From a virus: a DNA stretch of 25,844 nt. Positions 1-8,484 of this stretch are shown in pieces. The stretch is from the IMG/VR virus record IMGVR_UViG_3300030451_003794, positions 1 through 25,844 of that record; one strand, written 5' to 3'. The notes under the pieces are model-generated. The model made no database searches. It had not been told where the DNA came from and saw only the letters and a program-made list of their open reading frames with translations. Both the position numbers and the translations under genes were made by a program. Numbering within the stretch: the first letter of the stretch is position 1; every line of letters begins with the position of its first letter.

Positions 1-778
1 CAGCCGCTGCTGTAGAATCTTTTTTCTCAGCTTCTACTAGTGACATTTCTAAGTAATCAGTAAATCTTGATCTTGTGTCACCTTCTGCTTTTAGATACCA
101 TAAGAAACCATTTTGTCCATCTTCGCCAGTTACTTCAACCCAACCTACTTGAGAAGCGTCAGATCCTGAAACCTGATACATATCTTTAATGATGATTGGT
201 TTGTTAGTAAATGATTTGAATGAAGGAGTTATAGCTTCAGTTCTACCAGCTACACCTTTTGCAAACTCAGAACCGTAAACTAATATAGTTACATCGTCAG
301 CATTAGCGAAAGCTGAACCTGTTGCTAAGTTTTCGATTGAGTAAGGAAGCGCTGTAATTGTATTTCCACCATCAGGTGAAAGTGCAGACACAAAACATTT
401 TACTGTTTTAGCTGCTTTGTGTACTAGTATAGTATCACCAACTCTAATTTGATGCGATACACCACCTGCAAACTCAATTTTGTTAATGCTTGCATTTGCT
501 ACAGTCGCAGAAAGAGAGATGTGTAATCTACCTTGCTCTGACCAAATTACTTGGTCTGATGTCATTGCTTCTTCAGCGCCGACCATTTCTAAAAAGCCAG
601 AGATAGTTCTTTTTCCGAATACCTCAGCTTCCGCTTCTATCAAATCAGGTAAATATTGCTGTGCCCAACCTGCTGTGCCAGACGCAGTAAAGTCTATATA
701 ATTTGATGATAGCGTTTGTTTTACCGGTGCAGGTACAGAATTTAAATTCGCACCAGCACTTGGAGTTATTACTGCCAT
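1..778 (-). CDS. Major capsid protein, N-terminal part (runs off left edge)
   Basis: The frame is open from the ATG at 778 to the window edge, giving 259 codons that I translated base by base. The protein starts MAVITPSAGANLN and contains EVFGKRTISGFLE (about residues 50-62) followed by SDQVIWSEQGRLH (about 73-85). I recall this pair of motifs from the HK97-fold major capsid proteins of crAss-like and related marine phages; this is recall, not a search. The position directly after portal and scaffold is where a capsid gene is expected. It would form the icosahedral shell around the scaffold core. The C-terminal part is outside the window. The start follows an A/T-only leader with no Shine-Dalgarno sequence and with GTTTAAC 20 bases upstream. 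High confidence that it is a virion protein, good confidence that it is the capsid subunit. Confidence 0.8.
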   Translation of the reverse strand, partial: MAVITPSAGANLNSVPAPVKQTLSSNYIDFTASGTAGWAQQYLPDLIEAEAEVFGKRTISGFLEMVGAEEAMTSDQVIWSEQGRLHISLSATVANASINKIEFAGGVSHQIRVGDTILVHKAAKTVKCFVSALSPDGGNTITALPYSIENLATGSAFANADDVTILVYGSEFAKGVAGRTEAITPSFKSFTNKPIIIKDMYQVSGSDASQVGWVEVTGEDGQNGFLWYLKAEGDTRSRFTDYLEMSLVEAEKKDSTAAA

Positions 779-805
779 TTTTTAATTAATTTAAAATTGT
801 TAAAC

Positions 806-2023
806 TTATTTACGTACTTTAACTCGAAGTCTTGAGTTGTTATCACCGCTTATTGCCCTAACTTTTATTCCACCAGCTTCAACATCTTGTGCTGCTGTTC
901 TTGGTGTCATATCTACATTTTTAGCGTTAGCCATGCTTTGTTTAATACCGTCTGCTTTACCTTGCTCATAAAAATGATTAGCTACAGCATCAGCATTCAT
1001 TGCGGTAAATAATGACTTATGATAACCACTAGCATCACTCATCATATTTTTTTTATCAACAAAACGTTTAACAAAATTGTTTATATCACTCTGTTGTGTT
1101 TTTACCTCTTCAGCATTTTTAACATTAAACCTGTATCTCTTATCACCAACATTATATTCAAAACCTTTAAAATCAGATTTAAATAATTCGTTAGTTTTAT
1201 TTTGAAAAGTTTGTTGTTGTTCATTAAGGAGTTTATCACTCTCTTGCTTCTCGTTGTTATATCTATTAAAGAAATCAACAGCCTTTTGTTGTTCTGGAGT
1301 TAACTTAACCCCGCTCTTAATTTCCGCATAGTAACTGGATTTTAATTTATCCATATGGCCTCTGGCAGAAGCAACTTGCTCTTTGAAAGCCAATTTCTTT
1401 CTTTTAACATCTTTTGGATCATCAACCTCTTCATCGTATGTAAAATCATCTTCAATTAAAAAATCTATTTCAGATGATGTTAAATGAGGTTTTGTCTGCC
1501 TGTAATATTCTCTAAGCATAGCTTGATCATCGTACTTACTATAATCAGCATTTAGCTTTACGTAATCCTCAATGTCGCCACCAGTTTCTTCCATAAACTT
1601 TACTAGTTTATCCACGTTTTCTGGTAATTCAACAGCTGGTTGCTCTGGCGTTTGCTCAGTTTGCTCAACTGTTTCTACATTTTCTTCTTGTGTTTCTGTT
1701 TTATTTTCTTCTTCAGTTACTTCTTCAATAACAGGTTTTTCTTCCTGCTCTTCAGTAGTTTCTGTTTCATCTTTTATTTCTTCTAAAACAGCTTCAGTTT
1801 GTTCTTCTACTTTTTCTTCAGTAGCTTCTTCAACTTTTTCTTCAGCTACATTTTCTTCTTGCTCAGGTTTTTTTCTTAAATCTACCTTTAGCACCTCGTC
1901 TGTATTTTTTTTAATACGAGGCTTTACTTTAAATGTAACCTTTTCATCTTTAGTAGGTTGCTCTTTAGTCTCTTCAACTTGTTCGACAACCTCTTCATTT
2001 GTCTTTACATTTTTATCTGCCAT
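806..2023 (-). CDS. Probable scaffolding (prohead core) protein
   Basis: This 405-residue protein has a long, extremely acidic and repetitive N-terminal third: roughly residues 8-135 are mostly E, V, T, K and Q with many EE and VEE steps. A more ordinary charged, helical C-terminal part follows, rich in K, N, F and Y. There is no signal peptide or membrane segment and I recognise no enzyme motif. An acidic, helical, low-complexity protein encoded between portal and major capsid gene is the classic position and composition of an assembly scaffold, which fills the prohead and is removed before packaging. The basic C-terminus (RLRVKVRK) may be the capsid-binding end. Function is inferred mostly from context. 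The gene is separated from the portal by 25 bases of A/T and from the capsid gene by 27 bases. Confidence 0.65.
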   Translation of the reverse strand: MADKNVKTNEEVVEQVEETKEQPTKDEKVTFKVKPRIKKNTDEVLKVDLRKKPEQEENVAEEKVEEATEEKVEEQTEAVLEEIKDETETTEEQEEKPVIEEVTEEENKTETQEENVETVEQTEQTPEQPAVELPENVDKLVKFMEETGGDIEDYVKLNADYSKYDDQAMLREYYRQTKPHLTSSEIDFLIEDDFTYDEEVDDPKDVKRKKLAFKEQVASARGHMDKLKSSYYAEIKSGVKLTPEQQKAVDFFNRYNNEKQESDKLLNEQQQTFQNKTNELFKSDFKGFEYNVGDKRYRFNVKNAEEVKTQQSDINNFVKRFVDKKNMMSDASGYHKSLFTAMNADAVANHFYEQGKADGIKQSMANAKNVDMTPRTAAQDVEAGGIKVRAISGDNNSRLRVKVRK

Positions 2024-2048
2024 AATATAATATTATAAAATTAAACAA

Positions 2049-4469
2049 TTATCTAGGCTCAAACATGCCTAAATCAAAATCACCACTAAGTATATCATTA
2101 CTTGTACTTTCAAATTTTTTAGGTGGTGTATTATTTTTTCTTTGCTCTATTAATTCAGACTGTTGTGATGCTTGTATTCTAGTACGTTCATCTTTACGAT
2201 CTTCCTTGTTAGACTCTTTGGTTTTTAATGCTTCAATCTCCATTTCTTTTAATCTCATATTAATTTGAAACTCATGATTCATTAATTCTTTTTTCAACAA
2301 TGCCTCGCTTTGTAGCTTTTGCGTACTAAGCTGCGACTTAGCTTGCTCAAGTTGTAGTTGATTTTGCGTTAACGCTTGCTGTTTTTGTACTTCTGCTTGT
2401 GCTGCAACTTGCTGTGCTTGCGCGTTTGCTTGTGCTTGAGCTTGTATGTTTTGTTGTTGGATCATTTGATCCCTTTCAATTTTCTTTTTTCTTCTTAATT
2501 TAAGAAGCTGATTAGCTAACTTTAAATTTTTAATTTCTCTAACATCTATAGCATCTTCAAGCTCTATATTCTTTTGTGCTAATGCTACTTGTATGTTGTT
2601 TTCTAGTAACTGCTTTTGCTCTTCGTCAGGTGATAATTCAATAAATATACCAAAGTCGTATAAATGTAACGTACTCATTTCTTCTAAAGTACCTACGTTA
2701 TGCGCACCAATAGCTTGAATAAAAGCATCTTTTGTTGGCGAGTATTCTAGTATATCTGATATTCTTAATGATATACACTCTGCTAACTCAGTAGTTAAAA
2801 ATAAACCACCTTGTAATATATGCCTGGTTGCTGTATTACTATTAGCTGCTGCTAACTTTTGTACACCTACTAAAGCGTTTTTATCTGGTGTACTACCATC
2901 TCTTGCTTCATTTAAACCAGTCACGTCTCTTATCATTTGTAAATAATAATTATACGTACTGATTAAGCTTTGTAACTTAGCGCCACCATTACCACTAGCT
3001 ATTTCTTGTATTGGTACTCTACCTGGATTCATGTCACCTTCAGAGTTTAATGATCTACCAATAACACTACCAGTTTGAAAGAACATATTTAAAGCTTCTT
3101 GTGGATTATAGTTTGTGCCATTACCTAAATCAACTTCTGCTAAACCATCCGCATCCATGTATACACCATCTGGTACCATACGTGACATTACTTGCTGTAG
3201 CTTTAAATGCGTTAATTGTATCATGTCAGCAAAACCTGTTATTCTACTAACTAATGATTCTATTTTACCTTTATACATACGCGGAGCGACTACAGCATAA
3301 TTCATTTTTACTTTCGTGTAATCACTCTTTGGCCTAACCATATTTTTAGCTAGCTCCCATTTTAATAATTTTTTGCTACCAACAACTAAAACACCTTCAT
3401 ATAAAACTTCTAAAGCATTAGACACCCTGCTAAATCTTTCTTCACCCTCAGGCACATTAAATGAATCATCTTTTTGTAACATCTTAGTAGCACCACTTGA
3501 TGTTTCTTTTACTTTATAAACTTCGTTTGCGTATGTCTTATAATTAAAATATAAAACTTGTACAATGTTTTTATCTAAACTACTTCTTTCGTATGATGAT
3601 CTGTTTGAATAACCATCATTATAAATACCTTGCTGCTGTATATCTTCAAGATCAGAGTCTGTTAGTTCTGGAAATTGTTTTTTAAGTTCATTTATAGGTA
3701 TATTTTTTACCTCGCCTGCATAATATATATCATCAAAATAAGGCGATTCTGTATATGAATATACTAAATTAGCAGGATCAACATAGTCTATAGTTATACC
3801 TTCTGAAGTATTAAAGCTATTTTTAACAGCACCAATACCTAAAACAGTTAAATCGTAATACACACGTTTTTTAGTTAACTCGTATTTATTACCTTCAAAT
3901 AAAGTATTGATAGCTTGTTCTTCTGCTATTTCTACAGCTTGCTTATAATTAAGCTGCATATGAAGTTGTAGCTCTTCTTGGTTTTCAGGTAAATTGTTTG
4001 GATCGCTTTCAAACATATTAATACCAAATGCACCTTGAACATACTCGTTTAAATCTTTTGTTTGCATATCACGAACAATAGACGCCATGTATTCTGTTCT
4101 TTTACTAACACCATGTGGATCTTGTGAATATGCTTTTATATCATATGTTCTTTCAGCTATACCGTTTACTACTATATCTACAAACTTAGGTATAATAGGT
4201 ACAGGCTTCCAGTCTAAATTAAGATAAGATAAATCACCATTAATAGATAATTCATCTTTATATTTTTGTACAGACTGCTCACCTCTTGCATATAGCCTTA
4301 ACTTATGAAAGCTAGTTTGATTTGTTTTAAATCTATTTAAACCCGTGTCTTTACCAAACCATTCATGCTCAATAGCTTTAGCTACCTTTAGCCCATATTC
4401 ATTACTTGACTTCTCTAAATCGCTAACGACTTGACTTGGAAAATAACCTTTTATTGCTTTTTCGGCCAT
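2049..4469 (-). CDS. Portal protein
   Basis: At 806 residues and directly downstream of the large terminase with a 2-base gap, this is the expected portal, the dodecameric ring at one capsid vertex through which DNA enters and to which the tail attaches. The middle of the protein is portal-like (W, Y and L rich segments, predicted membrane-free). About residues 659-780 are an unusual Q/A/K/E-rich coiled coil, starting near RRKKKIERDQ and continuing through QAQANAQAQQ. The tail end is FDLGMFEPR. Long Q-rich C-terminal extensions occur in portals of marine Bacteroidetes and crAss-like phages; in other phages the portal C-terminus forms a barrel or crown inside the head. I assign it from position, size and this extension rather than from a diagnostic motif. 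Confidence 0.75.
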   Translation of the reverse strand: MAEKAIKGYFPSQVVSDLEKSSNEYGLKVAKAIEHEWFGKDTGLNRFKTNQTSFHKLRLYARGEQSVQKYKDELSINGDLSYLNLDWKPVPIIPKFVDIVVNGIAERTYDIKAYSQDPHGVSKRTEYMASIVRDMQTKDLNEYVQGAFGINMFESDPNNLPENQEELQLHMQLNYKQAVEIAEEQAINTLFEGNKYELTKKRVYYDLTVLGIGAVKNSFNTSEGITIDYVDPANLVYSYTESPYFDDIYYAGEVKNIPINELKKQFPELTDSDLEDIQQQGIYNDGYSNRSSYERSSLDKNIVQVLYFNYKTYANEVYKVKETSSGATKMLQKDDSFNVPEGEERFSRVSNALEVLYEGVLVVGSKKLLKWELAKNMVRPKSDYTKVKMNYAVVAPRMYKGKIESLVSRITGFADMIQLTHLKLQQVMSRMVPDGVYMDADGLAEVDLGNGTNYNPQEALNMFFQTGSVIGRSLNSEGDMNPGRVPIQEIASGNGGAKLQSLISTYNYYLQMIRDVTGLNEARDGSTPDKNALVGVQKLAAANSNTATRHILQGGLFLTTELAECISLRISDILEYSPTKDAFIQAIGAHNVGTLEEMSTLHLYDFGIFIELSPDEEQKQLLENNIQVALAQKNIELEDAIDVREIKNLKLANQLLKLRRKKKIERDQMIQQQNIQAQAQANAQAQQVAAQAEVQKQQALTQNQLQLEQAKSQLSTQKLQSEALLKKELMNHEFQINMRLKEMEIEALKTKESNKEDRKDERTRIQASQQSELIEQRKNNTPPKKFESTSNDILSGDFDLGMFEPR

Positions 4470-4471
4470 AC

Positions 4472-6685
4472 TTATTTAATTATTCTTGATCTTGTTCCTG
4501 TGTTTGTATATCTTGCAAAACTTAAATTAACTTTTGCTTTTTGCTTCTCTACATTAGGCGAATATAAATGCCTATTGCATGCCATAACTGCTAGACCTGA
4601 ACTAATAGTAGCATCAAACTTTGTTCTTTTATTAATATCAAACCTAGACCACTCATTTAAAGTTTTATTAAAGTACATTGAACCATATTCGCCAGCTTCA
4701 TTTTTACCAACGTGATCTTGTATGTACATTTCAATAGCAGCAGCGTGTGCTTGCTTTATATCTTCACTTGAGTTAGGTATACCACCTATTTCTTTTTCAG
4801 CAGTTGAGAGTTTGTTAAAAGATTTATCAGGCCTGTTCATAGAATATTGCCTATACCCTCTTCTTCTTAGATAATATAATAAACGTGGTTTATTATTCTC
4901 TGCTAATATTGGCATACCATAAAAATGTAATGCCATTAAAACATCTTCAAAAAACATTTCAGCTGTACTTGGTCTAGCTATATATTCTAAAAAGAAATGA
5001 TTAGTAGGAGCTTCTTCCATACTAAATTTAGTTAAACCATGCAAAGCACCTTTTGATCCTTTGCCATCAACTGTTCCTGATATATCATAACTATCACAAC
5101 CAAATGCACCTATATGCTCGTTACCAGGATATTTAATGTTGTTCTTTAATAATATCTTATTTTGCATGTGGCTTGGCGGTATCCAGCTAACATTAAACCT
5201 ACCATTTTGATCAGGATAAAATATTACACTTGTATCTTTCACGCCATTAACCCACTGAAAATTACCTTTAGTTACAGCAGAAGTAGTTTCAACACCGTCG
5301 TTATAATCTATTTGTTCGTATATTTTAACTAAATTAAATATACTGTTTTTAGTTTCATCTCTAAACGCGTGTTCTTCTGTTCTTGGAAACTGTCTGTAAA
5401 ATTCATTTAAACCATCTTGATCGTTCTTTAAACCATCAGCTTCATTTTGCCAATGCTCTATAACGCCTAAATCTATTAGATCACCGTATGGTCCATAAAC
5501 TTCTTCTTGTGGCGTTTCAAATACTGGCATACCGTACTCATCTATAAAACCTTCGTAGTTCCACTCCATAGGTATAAAAAAAGAATACAAGCCAGAGTTT
5601 GTTTGGCCATTTTTATTTCTTTTTGTTATGTCAGAGTTATTATATAGCTTTTTAAAATTATCACCACCTTTATCTAAAGCGTTACACGTTGAGCCCATCA
5701 TACACTTACCAATAATTCTACTACCTAAACGTAAACACGTTTTAGTAACCCGCCAGTTATTTAAAATATTTTCAGGTCTTTCCCACTTACCACTTTCATC
5801 GTGTACAAGTAGTTTTAGTTTTTCACCGTCATAAGCGTTATCACCAGTGTTTTTCCAGTCAATAGTGGTATCGAGACCAACGAGTTCTTCTGTTGGTTCA
5901 TTTGAAACCATTTTACGCCTCGTGAGTTTTGAAGCTGGAACTCTGTAAGCAAGTTCTGTTTTTGGTCTGTCCATACCGTCTTGTATTGGTTTAAAGAAAA
6001 ACGGGTAGTTGACAGATATTGGTACGACTTTATCGGTAAACATTTTTTTAGCGTCTGCACCGGACTTTGATAATACACCAAATCTTGCATCGCTTGATAT
6101 GGTTGCCATGTTAACTGTTTCGCCAGATGCCATAAATGAAAAGCCTGATCGTCTGTTTTTAACATAGCACATACCGTACGATCTTTCATCTGCTTTGCAT
6201 GCTTCCCAAAATATAAAGAATAACCTGTTTGATTCTCTAAAATCAGGGTGTCCAACATCAATCTTTGTCCATTGCAAGTACATGTAATTAGTACCAGTAA
6301 TATAAGTAGGTTTGTTTTTATTATAAAACCAAAACCCATTATCGCGTTTATTAAATTCACCTTCAATATAATTGTACCACTTGTTTTTAAAATCTTCTGG
6401 ATAGTTACGCCAGTCAAATATCGTTTTTATTTTATTTAGTTCTTTAGGATAATCAGTTACTTCCCATTTGTTTTTACTAAATTTTTGTATTTTCTTTGGT
6501 TGCTTTGGTAATGCTATTTTTAAATTTTGTATTTCATATATATCACCTATTTGCCCTGTTTTACTTATAACAACAACATCATGTTCTTTGTTATAACCAT
6601 ATTTCCACTTCTTACCTTTATTTAATCTTGATAAAGTAGTTTGTTTTATAGGTTTTATTATTCTATATAACGTTTGTTTGTACAT
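4472..6685 (-). CDS. Terminase large subunit (packaging ATPase and nuclease)
   Basis: This 737-residue protein should pump DNA into the prohead and cut concatemers. The ATPase half shows a Walker A-like loop NRRSGFS (residues 177-183) preceded by the aromatic segment FWFYNKNKPTYITG (118-131), a Walker B-like strand KLLVHDE (291-297) and a coupling-like GSTCN (331-335). The nuclease half shows FGCDSYD (528-534), whose aspartates fit the first acidic residue of the RuvC/RNase H-like fold, and ILAENNK (593-599), which fits the second acidic position. The Walker A is not the textbook GxxxxGK[ST], as is common in this family. The N-terminal arrangement resembles crAss-like and marine podovirus terminases. 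The ATG overlaps the preceding stop as TAATG, which suggests translational coupling. Confidence 0.88.
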   Translation of the reverse strand: MYKQTLYRIIKPIKQTTLSRLNKGKKWKYGYNKEHDVVVISKTGQIGDIYEIQNLKIALPKQPKKIQKFSKNKWEVTDYPKELNKIKTIFDWRNYPEDFKNKWYNYIEGEFNKRDNGFWFYNKNKPTYITGTNYMYLQWTKIDVGHPDFRESNRLFFIFWEACKADERSYGMCYVKNRRSGFSFMASGETVNMATISSDARFGVLSKSGADAKKMFTDKVVPISVNYPFFFKPIQDGMDRPKTELAYRVPASKLTRRKMVSNEPTEELVGLDTTIDWKNTGDNAYDGEKLKLLVHDESGKWERPENILNNWRVTKTCLRLGSRIIGKCMMGSTCNALDKGGDNFKKLYNNSDITKRNKNGQTNSGLYSFFIPMEWNYEGFIDEYGMPVFETPQEEVYGPYGDLIDLGVIEHWQNEADGLKNDQDGLNEFYRQFPRTEEHAFRDETKNSIFNLVKIYEQIDYNDGVETTSAVTKGNFQWVNGVKDTSVIFYPDQNGRFNVSWIPPSHMQNKILLKNNIKYPGNEHIGAFGCDSYDISGTVDGKGSKGALHGLTKFSMEEAPTNHFFLEYIARPSTAEMFFEDVLMALHFYGMPILAENNKPRLLYYLRRRGYRQYSMNRPDKSFNKLSTAEKEIGGIPNSSEDIKQAHAAAIEMYIQDHVGKNEAGEYGSMYFNKTLNEWSRFDINKRTKFDATISSGLAVMACNRHLYSPNVEKQKAKVNLSFARYTNTGTRSRIIK

Positions 6686-6960
6686 TATATTGATCTGTTT
6701 TCAGCAAAACCACCAAATGCTTTAGGTTTTGTTTCTTCTTTTTGTTTACCATCAAGCATTGATTTTTCTTCTTCAATACGATTTAATATTTCAAAAGCAT
6801 CAAATATAGCTAGCTTTTTAGTAGCTGCCGCGTTTTTTAATCTATCAGCTGATACATCTTCATCTGTATCTACAATTTCTTCTTTAGCAACTTTAATTAA
6901 TTCATCAACTGCTTTGTAGCCAGCTTGGATTATATTCTTCTTCTTGTCCTTGATATTCAT
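6685..6960 (-). CDS. Small protein upstream of terminase; putative terminase small subunit
   Basis: This 91-residue, charged, helical protein contains the stretch ADRLKNAAATKKLAIFDAFE (residues 38-57), which looks like a helix-turn-helix or helical bundle segment. A short acidic and lysine-rich C-terminus follows. It lies directly before the large terminase, overlapping it by one base, the usual place of the DNA-recognising small terminase subunit. Residue-level evidence for that function is weak. Its start overlaps the end of the upstream gene by 56 bases, which is long for this genome, but there is no other ATG before residue 68, so the start is fairly secure. Confidence 0.5.
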   Translation of the reverse strand: MNIKDKKKNIIQAGYKAVDELIKVAKEEIVDTDEDVSADRLKNAAATKKLAIFDAFEILNRIEEEKSMLDGKQKEETKPKAFGGFAENRSI

Positions 6961-7510
6961 ATTTAATTGTAATTGAATTTAATAATACCCTGTAAAGCCT
7001 TTCATTATCAACAATAAATTCAAACTCACTGTGTGGTGAAAAGCCTACTAAGTCATTTTCTTTTAAGCCCATAGCATTTAAATCATCACCAGCGTATTTT
7101 ACAATACCTATTAATGGTTGCTCTTTATCTAAACTATATTTGTCTGTATTTTTTATTGGTTTAACAAAGCAATAACCTGGCTGGGTTTGCCATTTATTGT
7201 TTTGCTTATAAAGATATAGCTGATCCGGTTGGCATAAATATGTTTGCTCATCAATAAAGCTTTTACTATTTTTTTCTTCGCCACGCACGTCTCTCCATCT
7301 TCTAAAAATATTATGATGTACAATTACATCATCACCAGGTTTTATATTAGTTTTAAAAGCTGTTGGTGTGTATAAAACTTTAGCTTGTTGACTTATAAAC
7401 TTATGGTTTTGTATTTCAGTATTTACAATTAAATCAACGTCACCTATTTTTTTAGTATTGTTATATCTTTTATTTTGTGGTGTTATTACAAAATCAAAAA
7501 TACTTTTCAT
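6905..7510 (-). CDS. Tandem GroES-like (Cpn10-fold) domain protein, putative
   Basis: The 201 residues read as two successive GroES-like barrels. The first, about 21-102, has an N-terminal strand (DVDLIVNTEI), then KVLYTP, then IKPGDDVIVHHNIFRR, which matches the pattern 'G-D-x-V-x-[FY/H]' seen in co-chaperonins, and a closing YLCQPDQLYLYK. The second, about 112-185, has CFVKPIKNTDKY, LIGIVKYAG, LKENDLVGFSPHSEFEF and RLYRVLLNSITIKY, the last resembling the closing strand before the C-terminus of GroES. No obvious mobile loop with a clear hydrophobic tripeptide is visible in domain 1, so it may use the fold without binding GroEL. It sits in the packaging block, about 13 kb from the phage groES. 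Fold assignment is inference from pattern; the role (assembly factor, virion protein or co-chaperonin) is open. Confidence 0.45.
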   Translation of the reverse strand: MKSIFDFVITPQNKRYNNTKKIGDVDLIVNTEIQNHKFISQQAKVLYTPTAFKTNIKPGDDVIVHHNIFRRWRDVRGEEKNSKSFIDEQTYLCQPDQLYLYKQNNKWQTQPGYCFVKPIKNTDKYSLDKEQPLIGIVKYAGDDLNAMGLKENDLVGFSPHSEFEFIVDNERLYRVLLNSITIKYEYQGQEEEYNPSWLQSS

Positions 7511-7728
7511 TAGTAGTTTAGATTATACTCTACTGATACAGCCATGTTTTTATTAAAATCTTTCCAAGGTAATACCTCTTTATTTTTTTTAATATAAACA
7601 CTATATTTAGTAGGTGATTCTAGTATATCACAAATGACGTGCCCTCCGTAGACTTCTTGGCCTACAGAGTAATGCATCGCGTCATTTTTATAATCTTTAC
7701 CAATACTAATCTTGCGTATCAGATTCAT
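7510..7728 (-). CDS. Small conserved-type hypothetical protein (72 aa)
   Basis: I do not recognise a function. The protein starts MNLIRKISIGKDYKNDAMHY and has alternating hydrophobic and polar residues suggesting a small all-beta fold (YSVGQEVYGGHVICDI, KYSVYIKKN, MAVSVEYNLNY). It has no membrane segment. It overlaps the preceding coiled-coil gene by 23 bases and the following GroES-like gene by one base, so it is translated with them. I have the impression that proteins with this opening recur near the terminase in marine phages. A small assembly or virion protein is plausible but not shown. Confidence 0.7.
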   Translation of the reverse strand: MNLIRKISIGKDYKNDAMHYSVGQEVYGGHVICDILESPTKYSVYIKKNKEVLPWKDFNKNMAVSVEYNLNY

Positions 7729-7978
7729 TTTGCACGTTTTCTTCAGGAAGTGGAGCTATGCTACCGTCTTGTATGTTAATACTTACTTTACCATACTCTT
7801 CTTCTAGTTTATTTTGAAACTCAGTTAACTCAGTTTGCATGTTAACTACAGCATGTAGTAAGCTATGCTTCTGAGATTCTAAACCACCAAGTTGTAGTTG
7901 TGCTTGGTTGATTTTATTAACGTGACCTTGAAGTTCTTTTAAATGATCTTCAGATATTTTTTCTACTTTTTTATTCAT
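7706..7978 (-). CDS. Small coiled-coil protein (90 aa)
   Basis: Residues 1-65 form a heptad-like helix (KISEDHLKELQGHVNKINQ, then LGGLESQKHSLLHAVVNMQ and TEFQNKLEEEYG). A short acidic tail follows, GSIAPLPEENVQNESDTQD. There is no enzyme motif, signal or membrane segment. Similar short coiled coils with an EEYG..SINI ending are common beside terminase and tail genes in marine phages. It could be an oligomerisation or chaperone-like assembly factor. It starts after a 75-base gap holding a hairpin and an A/T leader with TTTTAAC 16 bases upstream of the ATG, so it probably opens a transcription or translation unit. Confidence 0.7.
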   Translation of the reverse strand: MNKKVEKISEDHLKELQGHVNKINQAQLQLGGLESQKHSLLHAVVNMQTELTEFQNKLEEEYGKVSINIQDGSIAPLPEENVQNESDTQD

Positions 7979-8028
7979 AATTAATTTAATTTAAGTTAAA
8001 ATTTACTTTATTATTATTACATAAATAA

Positions 8029-8044
8029 CGTGTTTATTAACACG
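8029..8044 (-). terminator. Hairpin, likely intrinsic terminator
   Basis: A perfect 6-bp stem (CGTGTT with AACACG, loop of 4) lies 10 bases after the stop codon of the 123-residue gene in the minus direction. On the minus strand it is followed by TTATTTAT, a broken U-tract. It sits in the 75-base gap between two genes, one of the few real gaps in the late operon. It may end or attenuate transcription from the fiber block before the packaging block. Confidence 0.5.
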
Positions 8045-8053
8045 CTAATGTCA

Positions 8054-8425
8054 CTAGGCGTCTGTATAAGTTTTATACGCGTCTAATGCTTTAATCGCAG
8101 CGTACGCTTGTACTACTGGATTTTTACCACTTGCTTTAACGTCAACGTCAAAACTACCACTGATGTTATCAATAACTACGTTTGGCGTATTTGTTCTAGC
8201 ATCTTTATCTTTATATACAGCGGCGCTCCAGTTACCACTAAGATTTTTTACCCACTTTGTTTCCATAACGGCTTCACTTTTTACAGAGCCGTCTTCATTG
8301 TACTTCTTAGGAGTTTTTTCAGTAGTTTCTGAACCTATGTAATTACTAGTATTTACATTAGTAACCATAACATATGCTTTTGTAATATCGATACCTTTGT
8401 ATGTATATTTACCTTCTAAAGCCAT
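8054..8425 (-). CDS. Probable virion protein of unknown role (123 aa)
   Basis: The protein opens MALEGKYTYKGIDITKAYV and is rich in T, S, N, K and V with the beta pattern of a small structural protein (for example GSFDVDVKASGKNPVVQAY). No catalytic motif, signal peptide or membrane segment is visible. It has its own leader: GTTTAAC lies 17 bases before the ATG, as before the capsid gene, which suggests strong independent expression. Small proteins with this style of N-terminus occur in tail and head cassettes of related phages, so a decoration, connector or tail role is reasonable. I cannot name it. Confidence 0.65.
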   Translation of the reverse strand: MALEGKYTYKGIDITKAYVMVTNVNTSNYIGSETTEKTPKKYNEDGSVKSEAVMETKWVKNLSGNWSAAVYKDKDARTNTPNVVIDNISGSFDVDVKASGKNPVVQAYAAIKALDAYKTYTDA

Positions 8426-8484
8426 TATTCTCTATTTTAATTGTTAAACATAATTTTATATTTTTATTATTACAGTATTTATAA

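Noticed and set aside
1572-2030. A plus-strand serine/cysteine-rich frame of 152 codons
   Set aside because: It is the antisense shadow of the glutamate-rich scaffold region (TTC/TCT repeats).
5815-6417. A 200-residue frame inside the large terminase gene
   Set aside because: It is the same strand in another frame, lacks a leader, and its sequence has no plausible domain while the terminase motifs are in the other frame.
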